DNA from: Paenibacillus sp. P25
Lineage (GTDB): Bacteria; Bacillota; Bacilli; Paenibacillales; NBRC-103111
Length of the DNA stretch: 64,000 bases
Direction: 5' to 3'
Assembly: GCA_024704175.1 (NCBI GenBank)
Contig: CP085629.1
Location: 744,001-808,000, forward strand
Positions 20,185 to 30,036 of the stretch are shown piece after piece (positions within the stretch are counted from its first letter, which is position 1; each line of letters begins with the position of its first letter). Below the pieces are notes generated by a model, which made no database searches, had not been told where the DNA came from, and saw only the letters and a list, made by a program, of their open reading frames with translations. Both the position numbers and the translations under genes were made by a program.

Positions 20185-20211
20185 AGCAAGCGCGAATTCG
20201 CGCTTTTTTTT
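20185..20211 (+). terminator. Terminator after cshA
   Basis: AGCGCG-AATT-CGCGCT followed by eight T, immediately after the helicase stop. Confidence 0.85.
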
Positions 20212-20307
20212 CAGATCAATACAGGGAGAAGACCTGAGACAGAGACGGCTATCTTGAACAAGGAAAATAGGCTATAATAGTCCATATACATGAAGGAGGG
20301 CATACGA

Positions 20308-21209
20308 TTGGAATTTCGTGGGATTATGGGCGGGTTTTACCGCATTTCCGAGTGGATTATGCGTTTATCCGTCATTAATGTACTATGGATTATCTGTGGC
20401 ATTCCTTTTTTTCTGCTGGGACTCATTTTAATGCAAGCGCAAACAACGGAACAGGTGCTGCAAACGTTCTTGCTGATGGCTATCGTTTCCCCGTTCACGC
20501 TGTTCCCTTCAACGGCCGCGATGTTTGCGGTGGCGCGAAAATGGTTAACAGGAGAAGAGGACACGCCGCTGTTCAAAACGTTTTTTCGCGGCTATAAGGA
20601 AAATTTCGTTCAGAGCATGCTGGGCGGCATCATCTATATGCTGCTAGCCGTCATTCTGTACACGAATTTCCGGTTTTACGGAAACCAATCCGGTTCCTTC
20701 GGCATTTTACGCTTTCTGGTCATGTCTTTAAGCGTGCTTGCTGATGATTTCTTTGTTTCACTTTTTCTCGATCATGTCCCATCTTCACATGAAGCTGTTT
20801 CAAATCGTCAAGAATGCGCCGCTGATTACAATCGGGAATCCGGTGCGATCGTTATCTATGATCGTTCTGAACGGCGTAGTGATTTACATCAGCTTTAATG
20901 TGTTTACGTTTTTAATTCCGTTCTTTATGGGAAGCTTAATAGCTGTAGTATCGTTCTGGCACTTCAATTTGATCTTCGGCAAGCTTCAGGAAAAACAACA
21001 GGAGCTCGCGGAGAAGGAAGCGGAGGAACAGGCAAGCGGAAGAGTCTGCAGTATCGGATGACGAGGCGGGACGAGCAGGATCCGGCACCGATTCCGAACG
21101 GCATGACCAGCCGGAGCTTGCTTCGAAAGCGGGGGACAAGCTGGAGGCAGGCGGATCAGATGAAGAGGCTAAATCATCATTCAATCAGGAAAAGCCGGCC
21201 AAGTCTTAA
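20308..21209 (+). CDS. YesL/DUF624 family membrane protein, two frameshifts
   Basis: About 300 residues with five predicted helices and a long charged tail. EFRGIMGGFYRISEWIMRLS followed by NVLWIICGIPFF and the middle segment PSTAAMFAVARKWLTGEED with FFRGYKENF are characteristic of YesL/DUF624 proteins. The start is TTG at 20308, eight bases after GGAGGG. The frame breaks near 20740 (continuing LLMISLFHFFSIMSHLHMKL) and near 21035, after which an acidic tail (SDDEAGRAGSGTDSERHD) runs to 21209. YesL members often neighbour carbohydrate transport genes; none is present here. Function unknown. Confidence 0.82.
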
Positions 21210-21247
21210 ATTGCCGGGCGATCCAGCAAAATGAGCAGGTCCCCAGG

Positions 21248-21276
21248 TTTACTTTCGCGTTAGAAAACTCTATAAT
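21248..21276 (+). promoter_or_regulatory. Promoter of the 6S RNA
   Basis: TTTACT and TATAAT are separated by 17 bases, placing the transcription start near 21283, just before the predicted 5' arm of the RNA. A non-coding transcript preceded by a good sigma-A promoter supports the RNA call. Confidence 0.6.
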
Positions 21277-21282
21277 AAAAGT

Positions 21283-21472
21283 ACAACAAAATCCTGCGAT
21301 GTGCGTTTCGGTTTTAAGTTGTTTTGAACCAATGACTGTTTCAAGGGAGACCTACATTGAATCGCGGCTGACATGCCCTCGAAAAGGGACTTCAAAACCG
21401 ATTCTGCGGACACCCACCTGCGAGAGCGGGTTTGAAACACAAAATCGGACGGCATATGCGGGTTTTTTTGTG
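21283..21472 (+). ncRNA. ssrS: 6S RNA (SsrS-like regulator of RNA polymerase)
   Basis: About 190 bases, the usual 6S length, with no open frame. The ends form a closing stem (CCTGCGATGT near 21293 with GCATATGCGGG near 21458) followed directly by a T run that can end transcription. The inner part shows the elongated 6S plan: a bubble with a small 3'-side hairpin (CCTGC-GAGA-GCGGG), a conserved-looking CGCGGCTGA...TGCCCT arm, and the apical CCCTCGAAAAGGG hairpin. 6S RNA mimics an open promoter and binds the housekeeping sigma holoenzyme. The call rests on remembered Bacillota 6S sequence and hand folding. This RNA fills most of the 294-base gap between yesL and the aldolase gene. Confidence 0.72.
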
Positions 21473-21503
21473 CCGATTTTCGACTAGAGAAGGGATGTTG
21501 GAG

Positions 21504-22160
21504 ATGAAGCTGTTCATTGATACCGCGAATGTGGACGAGATCCGGAAAGCTCACGAGCTTGGCGTCATCGCGGGCGTCACTACGAATCCGTCGCTTATCG
21601 CGAAGGAAGGCAGAGATTTTTTTGCAACAGTTAAAGAAATCGCATCCATCGTAGGCAACCTTCCGATCAGTGCGGAAGTCATCAGCTTGAACGCCGACGA
21701 AATGGTGGAGCAGGGCAAGAAATTAGCCGATTTGGGCGAAGGCATTGTCGTGAAAGTTCCGATGACCGAAGACGGCTTGAAGGCAACCAAACGTTTTACC
21801 GAGCTCGGTATCAAAACCAACGTGACACTCATCTTTAGTTCTACACAGGCGTTGCTTGCGGCTCGTGCCGGAGCTACTTATGTGTCTCCATTCGTCGGTC
21901 GGTTGGACGACATTAATCAAATCGGCATGAACCTGATTAAGGAAATCAGCGAAATTTTCGCCGTACATAATATCGGCTCCGAGATCATTACGGCCAGCGT
22001 ACGCACGACCACGCATGTGATCGAAGCGGCCCGGATCGGCGCGGATATTGCGACGGTGCCTTATAAAGTAATTCAGCAAATGATCAAGCATCCGCTCACG
22101 GATGCAGGGATCGAGCGCTTCCTTGCGGATTGGAAGGGCGCGAACCAATCGGTGTTCTAA
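21504..22160 (+). CDS. fsa: Transaldolase / fructose-6-phosphate aldolase family (TalB-like short form)
   Basis: A 218-residue class I aldolase of the short transaldolase subfamily (Bacillus YwjH-like). [20 protein letters not shown] opens the barrel. [13 protein letters not shown] carries the substrate loop, [12 protein letters not shown] has the Schiff-base lysine, and [19 protein letters not shown] with [11 protein letters not shown] follows. It transfers a dihydroxyacetone unit in the pentose phosphate pathway. Whether it acts as transaldolase or fructose-6-phosphate aldolase cannot be fixed without testing. The start at 21504 is preferred; an ATG nine bases earlier is possible. Next to xylB it fits pentose metabolism. 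Confidence 0.9.
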   Translation: MKLFIDTANVDEIRKAHELGVIAGVTTNPSLIAKEGRDFFATVKEIASIVGNLPISAEVISLNADEMVEQGKKLADLGEGIVVKVPMTEDGLKATKRFTELGIKTNVTLIFSSTQALLAARAGATYVSPFVGRLDDINQIGMNLIKEISEIFAVHNIGSEIITASVRTTTHVIEAARIGADIATVPYKVIQQMIKHPLTDAGIERFLADWKGANQSVF

Positions 22161-22176
22161 TGATCTGCAAGACAAC

Positions 22177-22217
22177 AAAGGCCTGTTCACTCGTTTACGA
22201 GCGGACAGGCCTTTTCG
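22177..22217 (+). terminator. Bidirectional terminator between the aldolase gene and xylB
   Basis: AAAGGCCTGT pairs with ACAGGCCTTTT, with an inner CTCG-TTTA-CGAG stem. It lies between convergent stop codons. Confidence 0.85.
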
Positions 22218-22221
22218 CATA

Positions 22222-23753
22222 TCAATCCTGTTGAACCAAGTCAGTCAGCTGATGGAACGTATCCTTCAGTGTCCCGTACAGCGTACGGTAAATGCGGTAA
22301 TAATTTTCATACCGCTCTACATTGTCGGTCTGAGGCTCCACCCGGTCCACAATACGGATCCATTCTTCGCAGAGCGCGGGGATCTCTTTGCCGAGTACGC
22401 CGGAAGCGACCATCACGGCGGCTCCATAGGCCGGGCCGTCCGTGGAGTTGACCGTGACGACAGGCAGGCCGAAGATATTCGCGATCATCTGCCGCCAGAA
22501 GGGGCTTCTGGCGCCTCCGCCGTTGACGCGAAGCTCCCGGATTTCAATGCCGGACGCTTTCACGAGCTCCATGGAGTCGCGCAGACCGAAGGTGATGCCC
22601 TCCAGCACCGCCCGTGTCAAGTGGGCTTTCGTATGGCGCAGGTTGAGTCCGATGAAGCCGCCGCGCGCTTTCGGATCGGGATGAGGCGTCCGTTCCCCGG
22701 TCAAATAAGGGAGGAAGAGCGCCCTTCGCTGCCCAGCGGGGCTTGTTCGGCCAGAGCGGTTAGATACTCGTAGACGTCGCGGCCTTCCGCCTGCGCCTGC
22801 TGCAGCTCTTCATAAGCGAAATGATTGCGCCACCACTGGAACGAGCCGCCAGCGGCGAGCATGACGCCCATACGGTGCCATTTGCCCGGCACCCCGTGGC
22901 AGAAGGAGTGCAGGCGGCACTCCGGATCCGCTTGATATGTGTCGTCATGGACGAACACGACACCGGAAGTGCCGAGCGCGACCGAAGCGATCCCTTCGCG
23001 CACGACACCTACGCCGACCGCGCCGCAGGCCTGGTCGCCGCCGCCGGCAACGACGGGCGTGCCCGCCTTAAGGCCGGTCAGCTCCGCCGCATCCGGCTGG
23101 ACCTGCCCGGCCACTTCATTGCTCTCGAATAACGGCGGAAGCCATTCCTGCGGGAGGGCCAGCTTCTCCAGCACCTCAGCGGACCAGCGCCGATTCGCCA
23201 CATCCAGCAGCAACGTGCCGCTGGCATCGGCCAGATCCATGCCGAAGGCGCCGGTGAGCCGGAGGCGCACATAATCCTTCGGCAGCAGGAGATGGGCGGT
23301 CCGCTTATAATTCTCCGGCTCATGGTTGCGGAGCCAGACGGCCTTCGGTGCGGTAAAGCCCGTCAGCGCCTTGTTCCCCGTCAAACGGCCAAGTTCCTCG
23401 GCGCCTATCGTACGCTCGATCCATTCGCATTCGGCGGCTGTTCTCTGGTCGCACCAGAGGAGCGCGGGCCGTACGACGTTCAGCTCCGCATCCAGGAAGA
23501 CGGAGCCGTGCATTTGTCCCGAGAGCCCGATCCCGGCCACTTGATCCCCGGAGATGCCCGATTGCTCGAGCAAGCTTCGAATGCAGGATGCCGTGCCGCT
23601 CCACCAATCCTCAGGATGCTGCTCCGCCCATCCCGGTCGCGGCTGAAGCAGCGGATACTCCACGCTATGGTCGCCTTTGACACTGCCGTACTGGTCGACG
23701 AGAATGCATTTTACAGCCGAGGTTCCAAGGTCTATTCCCAAAAAATAGGTCAT
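22222..23753 (-). CDS. xylB: Xylulokinase, one frameshift
   Basis: FGGY-family sugar kinase phosphorylating D-xylulose, about 505 residues. Features: LGIDLGTSAVKCILVD at the start, GLSGQMHGSV, LLWCDQRTAAECEWI, VAGGGDQACGAVGVG, ALGTSGVVFV, then YLTGERTPHPDPKARG and RVNGGGARSPFWRQMIA. The frame breaks near 22712 (SEG to LFLPYLTGERT) and resumes fully conserved. The start is at 23753 with GGGGTGA upstream. xylA is not adjacent. The divergent ROK gene and an operator-like palindrome 34 bases upstream of the start imply xylose-induced expression. Confidence 0.92.
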
Positions 23754-23786
23754 ACGCTCACCCCATGATATTAGTTTATGGAACAC

Positions 23787-23819
23787 TTTGTTTAATTAAT
23801 AAACAAATGCTGTTATAAT
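23787..23819. promoter_or_regulatory. XylR-type operator and divergent promoters
   Basis: A perfect inverted repeat, TTTGTTTA, five bases, TAAACAAA (23787-23807), matches the known Bacillus xyl operator style. It overlaps a plus-strand promoter-like pair (TTTAAT 23791-23796, 17 bases, TATAAT 23814-23819), which would read the ROK gene. On the other strand it lies just upstream of xylB. A repressor bound here could block both directions. Confidence 0.7.
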
Positions 23820-23917
23820 ATATTCGGAGTGAATAAGAAAAATCCTGCTGCTCGGCCGAATGCGTTATAATAAAAAGATATGATTTTTGAAATGGGGTAA
23901 AAGAGGGGGAGATCCGT

Positions 23918-25098
23918 TTGAATAAGCCGGTTTCAGGAGACAGTTCTTTTTTGAAAACCATGAATAAATCCACACTGCTGGGCCTTGTCCGGCTGGAAGG
24001 GGCGATCTCCCGAGCGGAGCTGGCCAAACGGACCAAGCTGACCCGGGCTACTGTGTCTGCACTCGTAGAGGAGCTTATTGCGGAACATCTGGTGGTAGAG
24101 ACGGGGACCGGCGAATCGAGCGGGGACGCAAGCCGGTGATGCTGGAACTGAATCCGCAGGCGGGCTACGTCATCGGAGTGGATGTCAGAAGCACCAATTT
24201 ACTGCTGCTAGTTACGGATATGCGTGGGGCTATCGTCAGGAAGCAAGTGTATGCTTACGAATTCCCGCTGACGCCGGAATCGTCTCCCGCCCAGCTTGCT
24301 GGGCTTTCTTCTGAGCGTGCTGCAAAGCGAAATTACCGCTCTGCCGCCGGCTCCGCTCGGACTGCTCGGGGTCGGCATCGGGATCCACGGCTTTGTCGAA
24401 TACCCGACCGGACGGATTATGTTCATCCCGCATACGGGGTGGAAGAACCTGGCGTGGAAGGAGCGGCTGGAAGAGGAGCTGGGCGTGCCCGTCGTGATCG
24501 ACAACGAAGCGAACCTGGCGGCGCTCGGCGAGTGGGAGTATGGCGCCGGAGCGGCACCCGGCTGTACGAACATGCTCTATTTGAGCGTGGCCGGGGGATT
24601 GGTGCGGGGCTGATCCTGAACGGGGAGCTGTTTCGGGGGAACCGCGGTTTTGCCGGAGAGGTCGGCCATACGACGCTCGAAACGAACGGAAGGCCCTGCT
24701 CCTGCGGGGGCAGAGGATGCTGGGAGCAGTATGCCTCGGAGAAGGCTGTAGCGGGCGAACTAGGGCTGGACTACGCACCGGGCATTACCGAAACGCTGCT
24801 TCACCGGTTACATGACGGGGATGCCGACACCATTGCCGCTATGAGCAGGGCGGGCGGTTATCTCGGCATCGGTGTCGGCAATATGATGCATACGCTGAAC
24901 CCGCAGATGATTGTGATCGGCAACGCGATGAGCCAGTTTAGTCCGTGGCTGGGCGAGAGCCTGCAGCAATCGCTCGAATCCCGGTTCTCGTATCTTACGT
25001 CCTTCCGGGTCCAGGTGGATTACTCCCGTCTGGGCGAAGACAGCTGCGCACTCGGTGCCGTATCGTCGGTCATCCGGGCGAAAATGACGCTCCAGTAA
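23918..25098 (+). CDS. xylR: ROK family transcriptional repressor (XylR/NagC-like), three frameshifts
   Basis: About 395 residues: an N-terminal winged helix (TLLGLVRLEGAISRAELAKR, then LTRATVSALVEELIAEHL) followed by a ROK sugar-kinase-like domain. GVGIGIHGFVEYPTGRIMF, VIDNEANLAALGEW and the zinc-binding CSCGGRGCWEQYAS are complete. The frame breaks near 24122 and 24594 (both at G runs) and near 24297; each continuation is conserved. Start TTG with GGGGGAGA upstream. Divergence from xylB across a palindromic operator supports the xylose repressor role; the name is inferred from context. Confidence 0.85.
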
Positions 25099-25591
25099 CC
25101 GGAGCCAGCTGAAGCTTCATCTCATGCCAGGCCATTCCGCCGTGGGTTGAAACCGAAGGCCGTAAATAAGTGAAGCCGAGCTCTTCGTAAAAACGGATCA
25201 GATGCTCTTCGCACATCAGGATCACCGCTTCCAGACGGTCGGATGCCGCCTGCTTGACGACGGAGCTGACAAGGGATCGCCCGATACCCTTGCCCCGGTA
25301 AGCCGGATCCACGGCCACGGTGAGCAGGCAGAAGAAGCGGCCTTCCGGGTCGTATGACGCCATCTGCTTCATGCCTTCGTCTTCCAGCCGGTCATGACCC
25401 AGCCGGACGCCGTTGGCGACGCCAGCAAGACTCCCGTCTTCCGCTTCGGCCACAAGAAAATAATCGCCGAACGTCAGCCGGCGTTTATGGAACGCATCCC
25501 TTGTTGCCGCCGCCTCAGGCGGGTAGCTTCGTTCCTCTATAGCGTAAACCAGGTCGACCTCTGCCGCGTTGCGAGCCGGACGGACGATCAT
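25070..25591 (-). CDS. GNAT family N-acetyltransferase
   Basis: A 173-residue acetyl-CoA-dependent acyltransferase. The acetyl-CoA loop is LLTVAVDPAYRGKGIGRSL (Q/RxxGxG form RGKGIG) and the C-terminal strand FYEELGFTYLRPSVSTHGG is typical. The N-terminal VRPARNAAEVDLVYAIEERS followed by YPPEAAATRDAF resembles arylalkylamine/spermidine-type acetyltransferases. Its 3' end overlaps the convergent ROK gene by 29 bases. Substrate unknown. Frame intact. Confidence 0.87.
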   Translation of the reverse strand: MIVRPARNAAEVDLVYAIEERSYPPEAAATRDAFHKRRLTFGDYFLVAEAEDGSLAGVANGVRLGHDRLEDEGMKQMASYDPEGRFFCLLTVAVDPAYRGKGIGRSLVSSVVKQAASDRLEAVILMCEEHLIRFYEELGFTYLRPSVSTHGGMAWHEMKLQLAPVTGASFSPG

Positions 25592-25833
25592 TTACAACAC
25601 TCCATTCCTACAGGGGATTAACGGATCTTCACGTTCACTATAGCTGATCCGTGTAACAGGTTACAAGGGGAACGGTTTATGTACAAAAGATGGACGAATT
25701 CCCCATTTCCTCTTCCTCTGTCCGTCAAACAATGATATGATAAAAGATAGTGTTAAACGGTCATCTTGTACTTCATTGACTTTGCTTACGAAGCAGCTTT
25801 GCTCGAAGCAAGACTTATTTAGGAGGGAAAGCT

Positions 25834-26224
25834 TTGTTGAAGCGCACCTTAATCGGTCTCATACGCGACCATGAAACCACGGGAGAGAAAGCAAGGGATC
25901 CGCTGCTCAAAACCCGCTATTACAAAATTTCCATGGATCAAGCGTGGGATGAAATCATTAACATGTTCAAGAAACTGAGCGGGTACAAGCTCGCTTCATG
26001 AAGTGAGGAACGTAGGGGAAATCGTGGTCGAGAAGAGAACGATTACAGGCCGCACGCAGGATATCACCCTTACGCTCTTTTCCATTAACCCTCTTAAGAC
26101 TGCCGTCGATATTTATTCCGCTTCGCGCGGTTCCCTTGGCGATTTGGGGTCGAACTACCGGACGATCCTGGATATATACCGGCATATCGACAAACGGCTT
26201 GCCGCCTATAAAATAAATAATTAA
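25834..26224 (+). CDS. DUF1499-like protein, one frameshift
   Basis: A protein of about 130 residues starting at TTG after AGGAGGGA. KTRYYKISMDQAWDEIINMF, the strand EVRNVGEIVVEKRT and the ending VDIYSASRGSLGDLGSNYRT match the DUF1499 pattern, where RSASR...SDLG.N.. is the signature. The frame breaks near 25992 (KLSGYKL to LHEVRNVG). No signal peptide. The family has no firm function. The 240 bases upstream (25592-25833) hold no gene I can support. A terminator follows the stop. Confidence 0.65.
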
Positions 26225-26233
26225 GCTTGTATC

Positions 26234-26281
26234 AAAAAAACAGCGAGAAGCGGAATTGCCGCCTTTCGCTGTTTTTTTTTC
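26234..26281 (+). terminator. Bidirectional terminator between the DUF1499-like gene and tpx
   Basis: AAAACAGCGA...TCGCTGTTTT with an inner GCGG-AATT-(G)CCGC stem and nine T. It serves both convergent genes. Confidence 0.85.
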
Positions 26282-26303
26282 AACGTTCGAATATGTAGCG
26301 AGA

Positions 26304-26822
26304 TTAAACCAGTTTCTTCACAGCTTCGATAGCCGCTTCGTAGTTCGGATGCTCGGTCATTTCCGGCAGGTATTCCACGTATTGCACCGTATCGTTCGCA
26401 TCGATCACGAAGATGGAGCGGTGCAGCAGATGGAATTCTTTTTGCAGGACACCGTAAGCTTGACCGAAGGAATGATTCTTGTAATCCGACAGCGTAACGA
26501 CTTTGTCGATTCCTGCAGCTCCGCACCAGCGGGACTGGGCGAACGGAAGGTCTACGCTGATTGTCAGCACAACCACGTTATCGCCAAGCTTGGCCGCTTC
26601 TTCATTGAAACGGCGGGTTTGCGCGTCGCATACCCCCGTATCCAGGGAAGGAACTACGCTGATCAGTTTTACTTTGCCTTTGTAATCGGCGAGGGAAGCC
26701 GTTTCGAGCAGGTTCTTGTTAACCGTAAAATCCGGTGCTTTGTCGCCCACTTTCACTTCAGGTCCGATCAGGGTTAACGGATTTCCTTTGAATGTCGCCA
26801 CACCAGTACGCTCTTGAGCCAT
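26304..26822 (-). CDS. tpx: Thiol peroxidase (atypical 2-Cys peroxiredoxin)
   Basis: A 172-residue Tpx reducing hydrogen peroxide and alkyl hydroperoxides with thioredoxin. The peroxidatic Cys65 is in PSLDTGVCDAQTRRFNEEA and the resolving Cys100 in FAQSRWCGAAGI, the Tpx arrangement. The start MAQERTGVATFKGNPLTLIG is the family's usual N-terminus, with AAGGAGG upstream. A minus-strand TATAAT (26875-26880) about 55 bases upstream may be its -10. Monocistronic. Frame intact. Confidence 0.95.
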   Translation of the reverse strand: MAQERTGVATFKGNPLTLIGPEVKVGDKAPDFTVNKNLLETASLADYKGKVKLISVVPSLDTGVCDAQTRRFNEEAAKLGDNVVVLTISVDLPFAQSRWCGAAGIDKVVTLSDYKNHSFGQAYGVLQKEFHLLHRSIFVIDANDTVQYVEYLPEMTEHPNYEAAIEAVKKLV

Positions 26823-26932
26823 GGTTTAGGGGCCTCCTTCAACGAAATGAGATGTTGGTATTTTACCACTGAATATTATAAACTTTCTATAGGGAGCTTG
26901 TCCAATGGGACGATAAAAAGGAGCACAGGCAT

Positions 26933-27824
26933 GTGGAATTAAGACAGCTGCAGTATTTTGTCAAGGTAGCCCGTAAGCAGCATGTAACGCAAGCGGCGGA
27001 GGAGCTTCATGTCGCTCAATCGGCCGTCAGCCGTCAAATTCATCAATTGGAGGAAGAGCTCGGCGTACAGCTGTTCGTTCAGAAGGGGCGCAATTTGCAG
27101 CTCACCTCGGTCGGCAAGCTGTTTTTAAGCCGGGTGGAAGGGATCATCACGGACCTCGAAAGGGCCGTCAATGAGATTCACGAATATTTGGATCCCGAAT
27201 GCGGCGAGATCCGGGTCGGGTTTCCGCACAGTCTCGGCATTTACCTGCTCCCCACCGTGGTGGCGCATTTCCGCAAAGACTATCCCAACGTGAAGTTCCG
27301 CCTGCGCCAGGGAACCTTCAACAGTTTGATCCGTGACGTCGTCAAAGGCGAAATCGATCTTGCTTTTATTTCACCTTTTCCGGACAAGCATGAGCATGTG
27401 ACCGGCGAATTGCTGCTGAACGAGGAGCTTTTTGCGATCATTCCGAAAGGGCATGTGCTGGCGGAGTATCAATCGATCCGTCTGGAGCAGTTGAAGGACG
27501 AATATTTCGTCATGTTCAGTGAGGAGTATTCCTTGCGTTCAATTGTGATCGATGCGTGTGCGAAGGCCGGGTTTAAGCCGCAGGTTGGTTTTGAAGGGGA
27601 GGAAACGGATACGATCCGGGGGCTCGTGGCGGCAGGCATGGGGGTAAGTCTGCTTGCCGGAGATGGCGCTGACCGAGATCAGCGAGCTCCAGCCGGTGAA
27701 GATCCGGGTTACGGAGCCTCAGGTGACGCGCAGCATTGGGCTGGTGCACCGGAAAGGGGAGAAGCTTCCGCTTGTAGCGGAAGTTTTCCGGCAATTTTTA
27801 CTCGAGTTTTTCCGACACAAGTAA
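26933..27824 (+). CDS. LysR family transcriptional regulator, one frameshift
   Basis: About 296 residues. The N-terminal helix-turn-helix reads MELRQLQYFVKVARKQHVTQ, then AAEELHVAQSAVSRQIHQLE; a periplasmic-binding-like effector domain follows (GEIRVGFPHSLGIYLLPTVV). The frame breaks near 27653, where GVSLL continues as PEMALTEISELQPVKIRV and ends FLLEFFRHK at 27824. Start GTG with AAGGAG. The style resembles GltC/CitR-like Bacillus regulators, but the target is unknown; LysR genes are often divergent from their target, which here would be tpx. Confidence 0.9.
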
Positions 27825-27826
27825 GA

Positions 27827-27970
27827 TCAGTTTATAAACAGGCTGAGCGTGAGCGCCCCGAGCGACCAATCCATGAGCGGCACCTGAGACAAGCGGGTGC
27901 TGTTTGCTTTTCGTTCGACTTCTCTCGCATGTGCTTTCATCTGCATTTCAAGTTCAAACAGGTTCATCAT
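27827..27970 (-). CDS. Small hypothetical protein (47 residues)
   Basis: A short frame on the minus strand whose ATG follows a strong GGAGGG at seven bases. It encodes a charged helix (FELEMQMKAHAREVERKAN) followed by LSQVPLMDWSLGALTLSLFI, a hydrophobic end that could touch the membrane. The stop sits two bases from the LysR stop. A minus-strand TATAAT at 28058-28063 could start its transcript. No family recognised; support comes from the ribosome site, its fit between genes and the sensible amphipathic composition. Confidence 0.55.
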   Translation of the reverse strand: MMNLFELEMQMKAHAREVERKANSTRLSQVPLMDWSLGALTLSLFIN

Positions 27971-28133
27971 GAGAAAACCCTCCACTGAAGCTCTCTGGAG
28001 CGGCATCTCCGGAGCTTCCCTTTATTCAGCGGCTTGCCGTACCGCTTTCTAATTTTTATTATAGCTTGATAAAGATGAATAAAAAGTGTAGCATATTTTA
28101 TTATTTCTTCATCTTTTAAGGGAGCTGTGGCGG

Positions 28134-29959
28134 ATGCTCGATTACTATTACATGCAGCTGCGGAAGTGTTATCCGAATGTGAAAGAGCGGGAAGAGGTGG
28201 CAATTACGATGCAGGAGCTGGCAGGCATCTTCCAATGCTCCGGCCGCAATGTGAATCTGGTGCTTCGCCGAATGGAAGAGACGGCATGGATTCGCTGGAT
28301 CCCCGGACGAGGGCGCGGGAACAGCTCCAGAATGGTATTTCTGATCCCCGCAGAGGAAGTTGCACTGGAGACGGCTCAAGGCTTGGTGGAAAAGGGGGAC
28401 ATCCAGCAGGCGTTCGCTTTTCTCGAGGAACAGTCGCATCTGCCTTCGGTGAAGGACCGGTTCGTTTACTGGCTGGATACCCACTTCGGCTTTCACCCGG
28501 AAGTGCGCGGCAAGCAGCGGTCCGACATCCTGCGGTCGCCTTACAGCAAGCCGATCCGCTCGCCTGGATCCGGCGCCGCTGACCTATGTGGTGGAAGCTC
28601 ATCTGGGGCAGCAAATCTTCGACTGTCTGGTCAAATACAATGCCAAGACGGACGAAATCGAGGGCGGCCTCGCTCATTATTGGACGGTATGCGATAAAGG
28701 CCTCCATTGGACGTTTTACTTGCGCAAAGGGGTTTACTTTCATCACGGAAGAGAAATGACCGCGGAGGATGTACGGTTTACGCTGGAGAGGCTGAAGGGT
28801 GAGGAGCTGCGTTCCCCGCACCGCTGGCTGTTCTCCGGCGTCGAATCCGTTGAAGTTCGCGACAAATACATTATCCGTTTGAAGCTGCGCCGGGCGAATC
28901 CGCTCTTTCTGTATCATCTGAGTTTTGAACGGGCGGCGATTGTACCGGAAGATGCCGTTCGGCGGCTCGGGGAAAACTTCCGCCAAATGCCTGTGGGCAC
29001 GGGACCGTTTCGAATCGTGCAGCATAACGAAAGCATGCTCGTGCTCGAGGCGTTCTCCCGCTACTATGACAAGCGGTCCCACCTGGACCGGGTCGAAGTC
29101 TGGTACACGCCGGAATTACTGCGTAAAGCCAGTTCAGTTGAGTCGCCGCCTTATTTGATGCGCATTCAGGACTGCAAGGAACTCACTTCGGGCGAGATTC
29201 CGCAGGATTGGAAAGTGATCGAAGCGGTCGGCCGGGATTCCAGCTTTCTTACCTTTAATTTGAATCTGCCAGGGCCTCAGCAGCGACTGAGCTTCAGAAA
29301 AGCGTTTATTCACGGAGTGGACCGGAAGAAGCTGATTCCGCCGGGCGAAGAGGATAAAACGGCGCTCTCCCGCTGGTTTTATGCTTTGGATCAGGACCTG
29401 AGCAGCACGGACGAGCAGTATGATCCGATCTTGGCGCGGCGCTATTTGGCGGAGAGCGGTTATGCTGGCGAGACGCTGACTTTGCTGACCTCGGATGCGG
29501 CCTGGTTTACCGGGGCGGCTCGTGAGCTGGCGGCCGCAGCTTGCCGAGCTTGGGATCGTGATCGAGATCCAGCCATTCCGCTCCGGAGAGGACCGGCTGG
29601 AGCAGATTGCTGCAGCTCACTTCAGCCTGATCCGCAATGTGCTGGATCACAATCTGGCGCTGTCGGTAATTGAGCTCTTTCAATCGGAGGTATCCTGCAG
29701 CCTTCGTACGCATCTCGGGACAGAGCTTCGCGAGCAAACGGATTGGCTGATCGACCGTCTGTACCAGGAAGGCTCACAGGTGACGCGGGAAGGCTATCTG
29801 CGAAGGCTGCAGAATCTGATCCAAGAAGAGGCTTACGTCTTTTTCCTGTTCCAGCATACGCAGCGGACTTTATTCCATCCGTCTCTGAAAAATGTTTCCC
29901 TTAACGCGCTCGGCTGGGTGCAGTTCCGCGATCTGTGGTTCGAGCCCGTTGCCGAATGA
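28134..29959 (+). CDS. SgrR-type regulator: HTH plus peptide-binding-protein-like domain, two frameshifts
   Basis: About 608 residues: an N-terminal SgrR-like winged helix (ITMQELAGIFQCSGRNVNLV, then RRMEETAWIRWIPGRGRGN) and a C-terminal SBP_bac_5 domain (LHWTFYLRKGVYFHHGREMT, VGTGPFRIVQHNES, SFRKAFIHGVDRKKL). Such proteins sense a small cytoplasmic ligand through the binding-protein fold and control sugar or oligopeptide uptake. The frame breaks near 28562 (KPIRS to LDPAPLTYVVEAHLGQQ) and near 29538 (to QLAELGIVIEIQPFRSG). No transporter lies next to it, so its target is unknown. Confidence 0.85.
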
Positions 29960-29977
29960 TTGCGGACACGTGACAAC

Positions 29978-30020
29978 AAAGAGGGTCGCTCCCAAGCATA
30001 TGCTTGAGAGCGACCCTTTC
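29978..30020 (+). terminator. Bidirectional terminator between the sgrR-like gene and yugP
   Basis: AAAGAGGGTCGCTC...GAGCGACCCTTTC with the perfect inner palindrome CAAGCATATGCTTG. Confidence 0.85.
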
Positions 30021-30036
30021 GTCGAGACGGTTGAAA

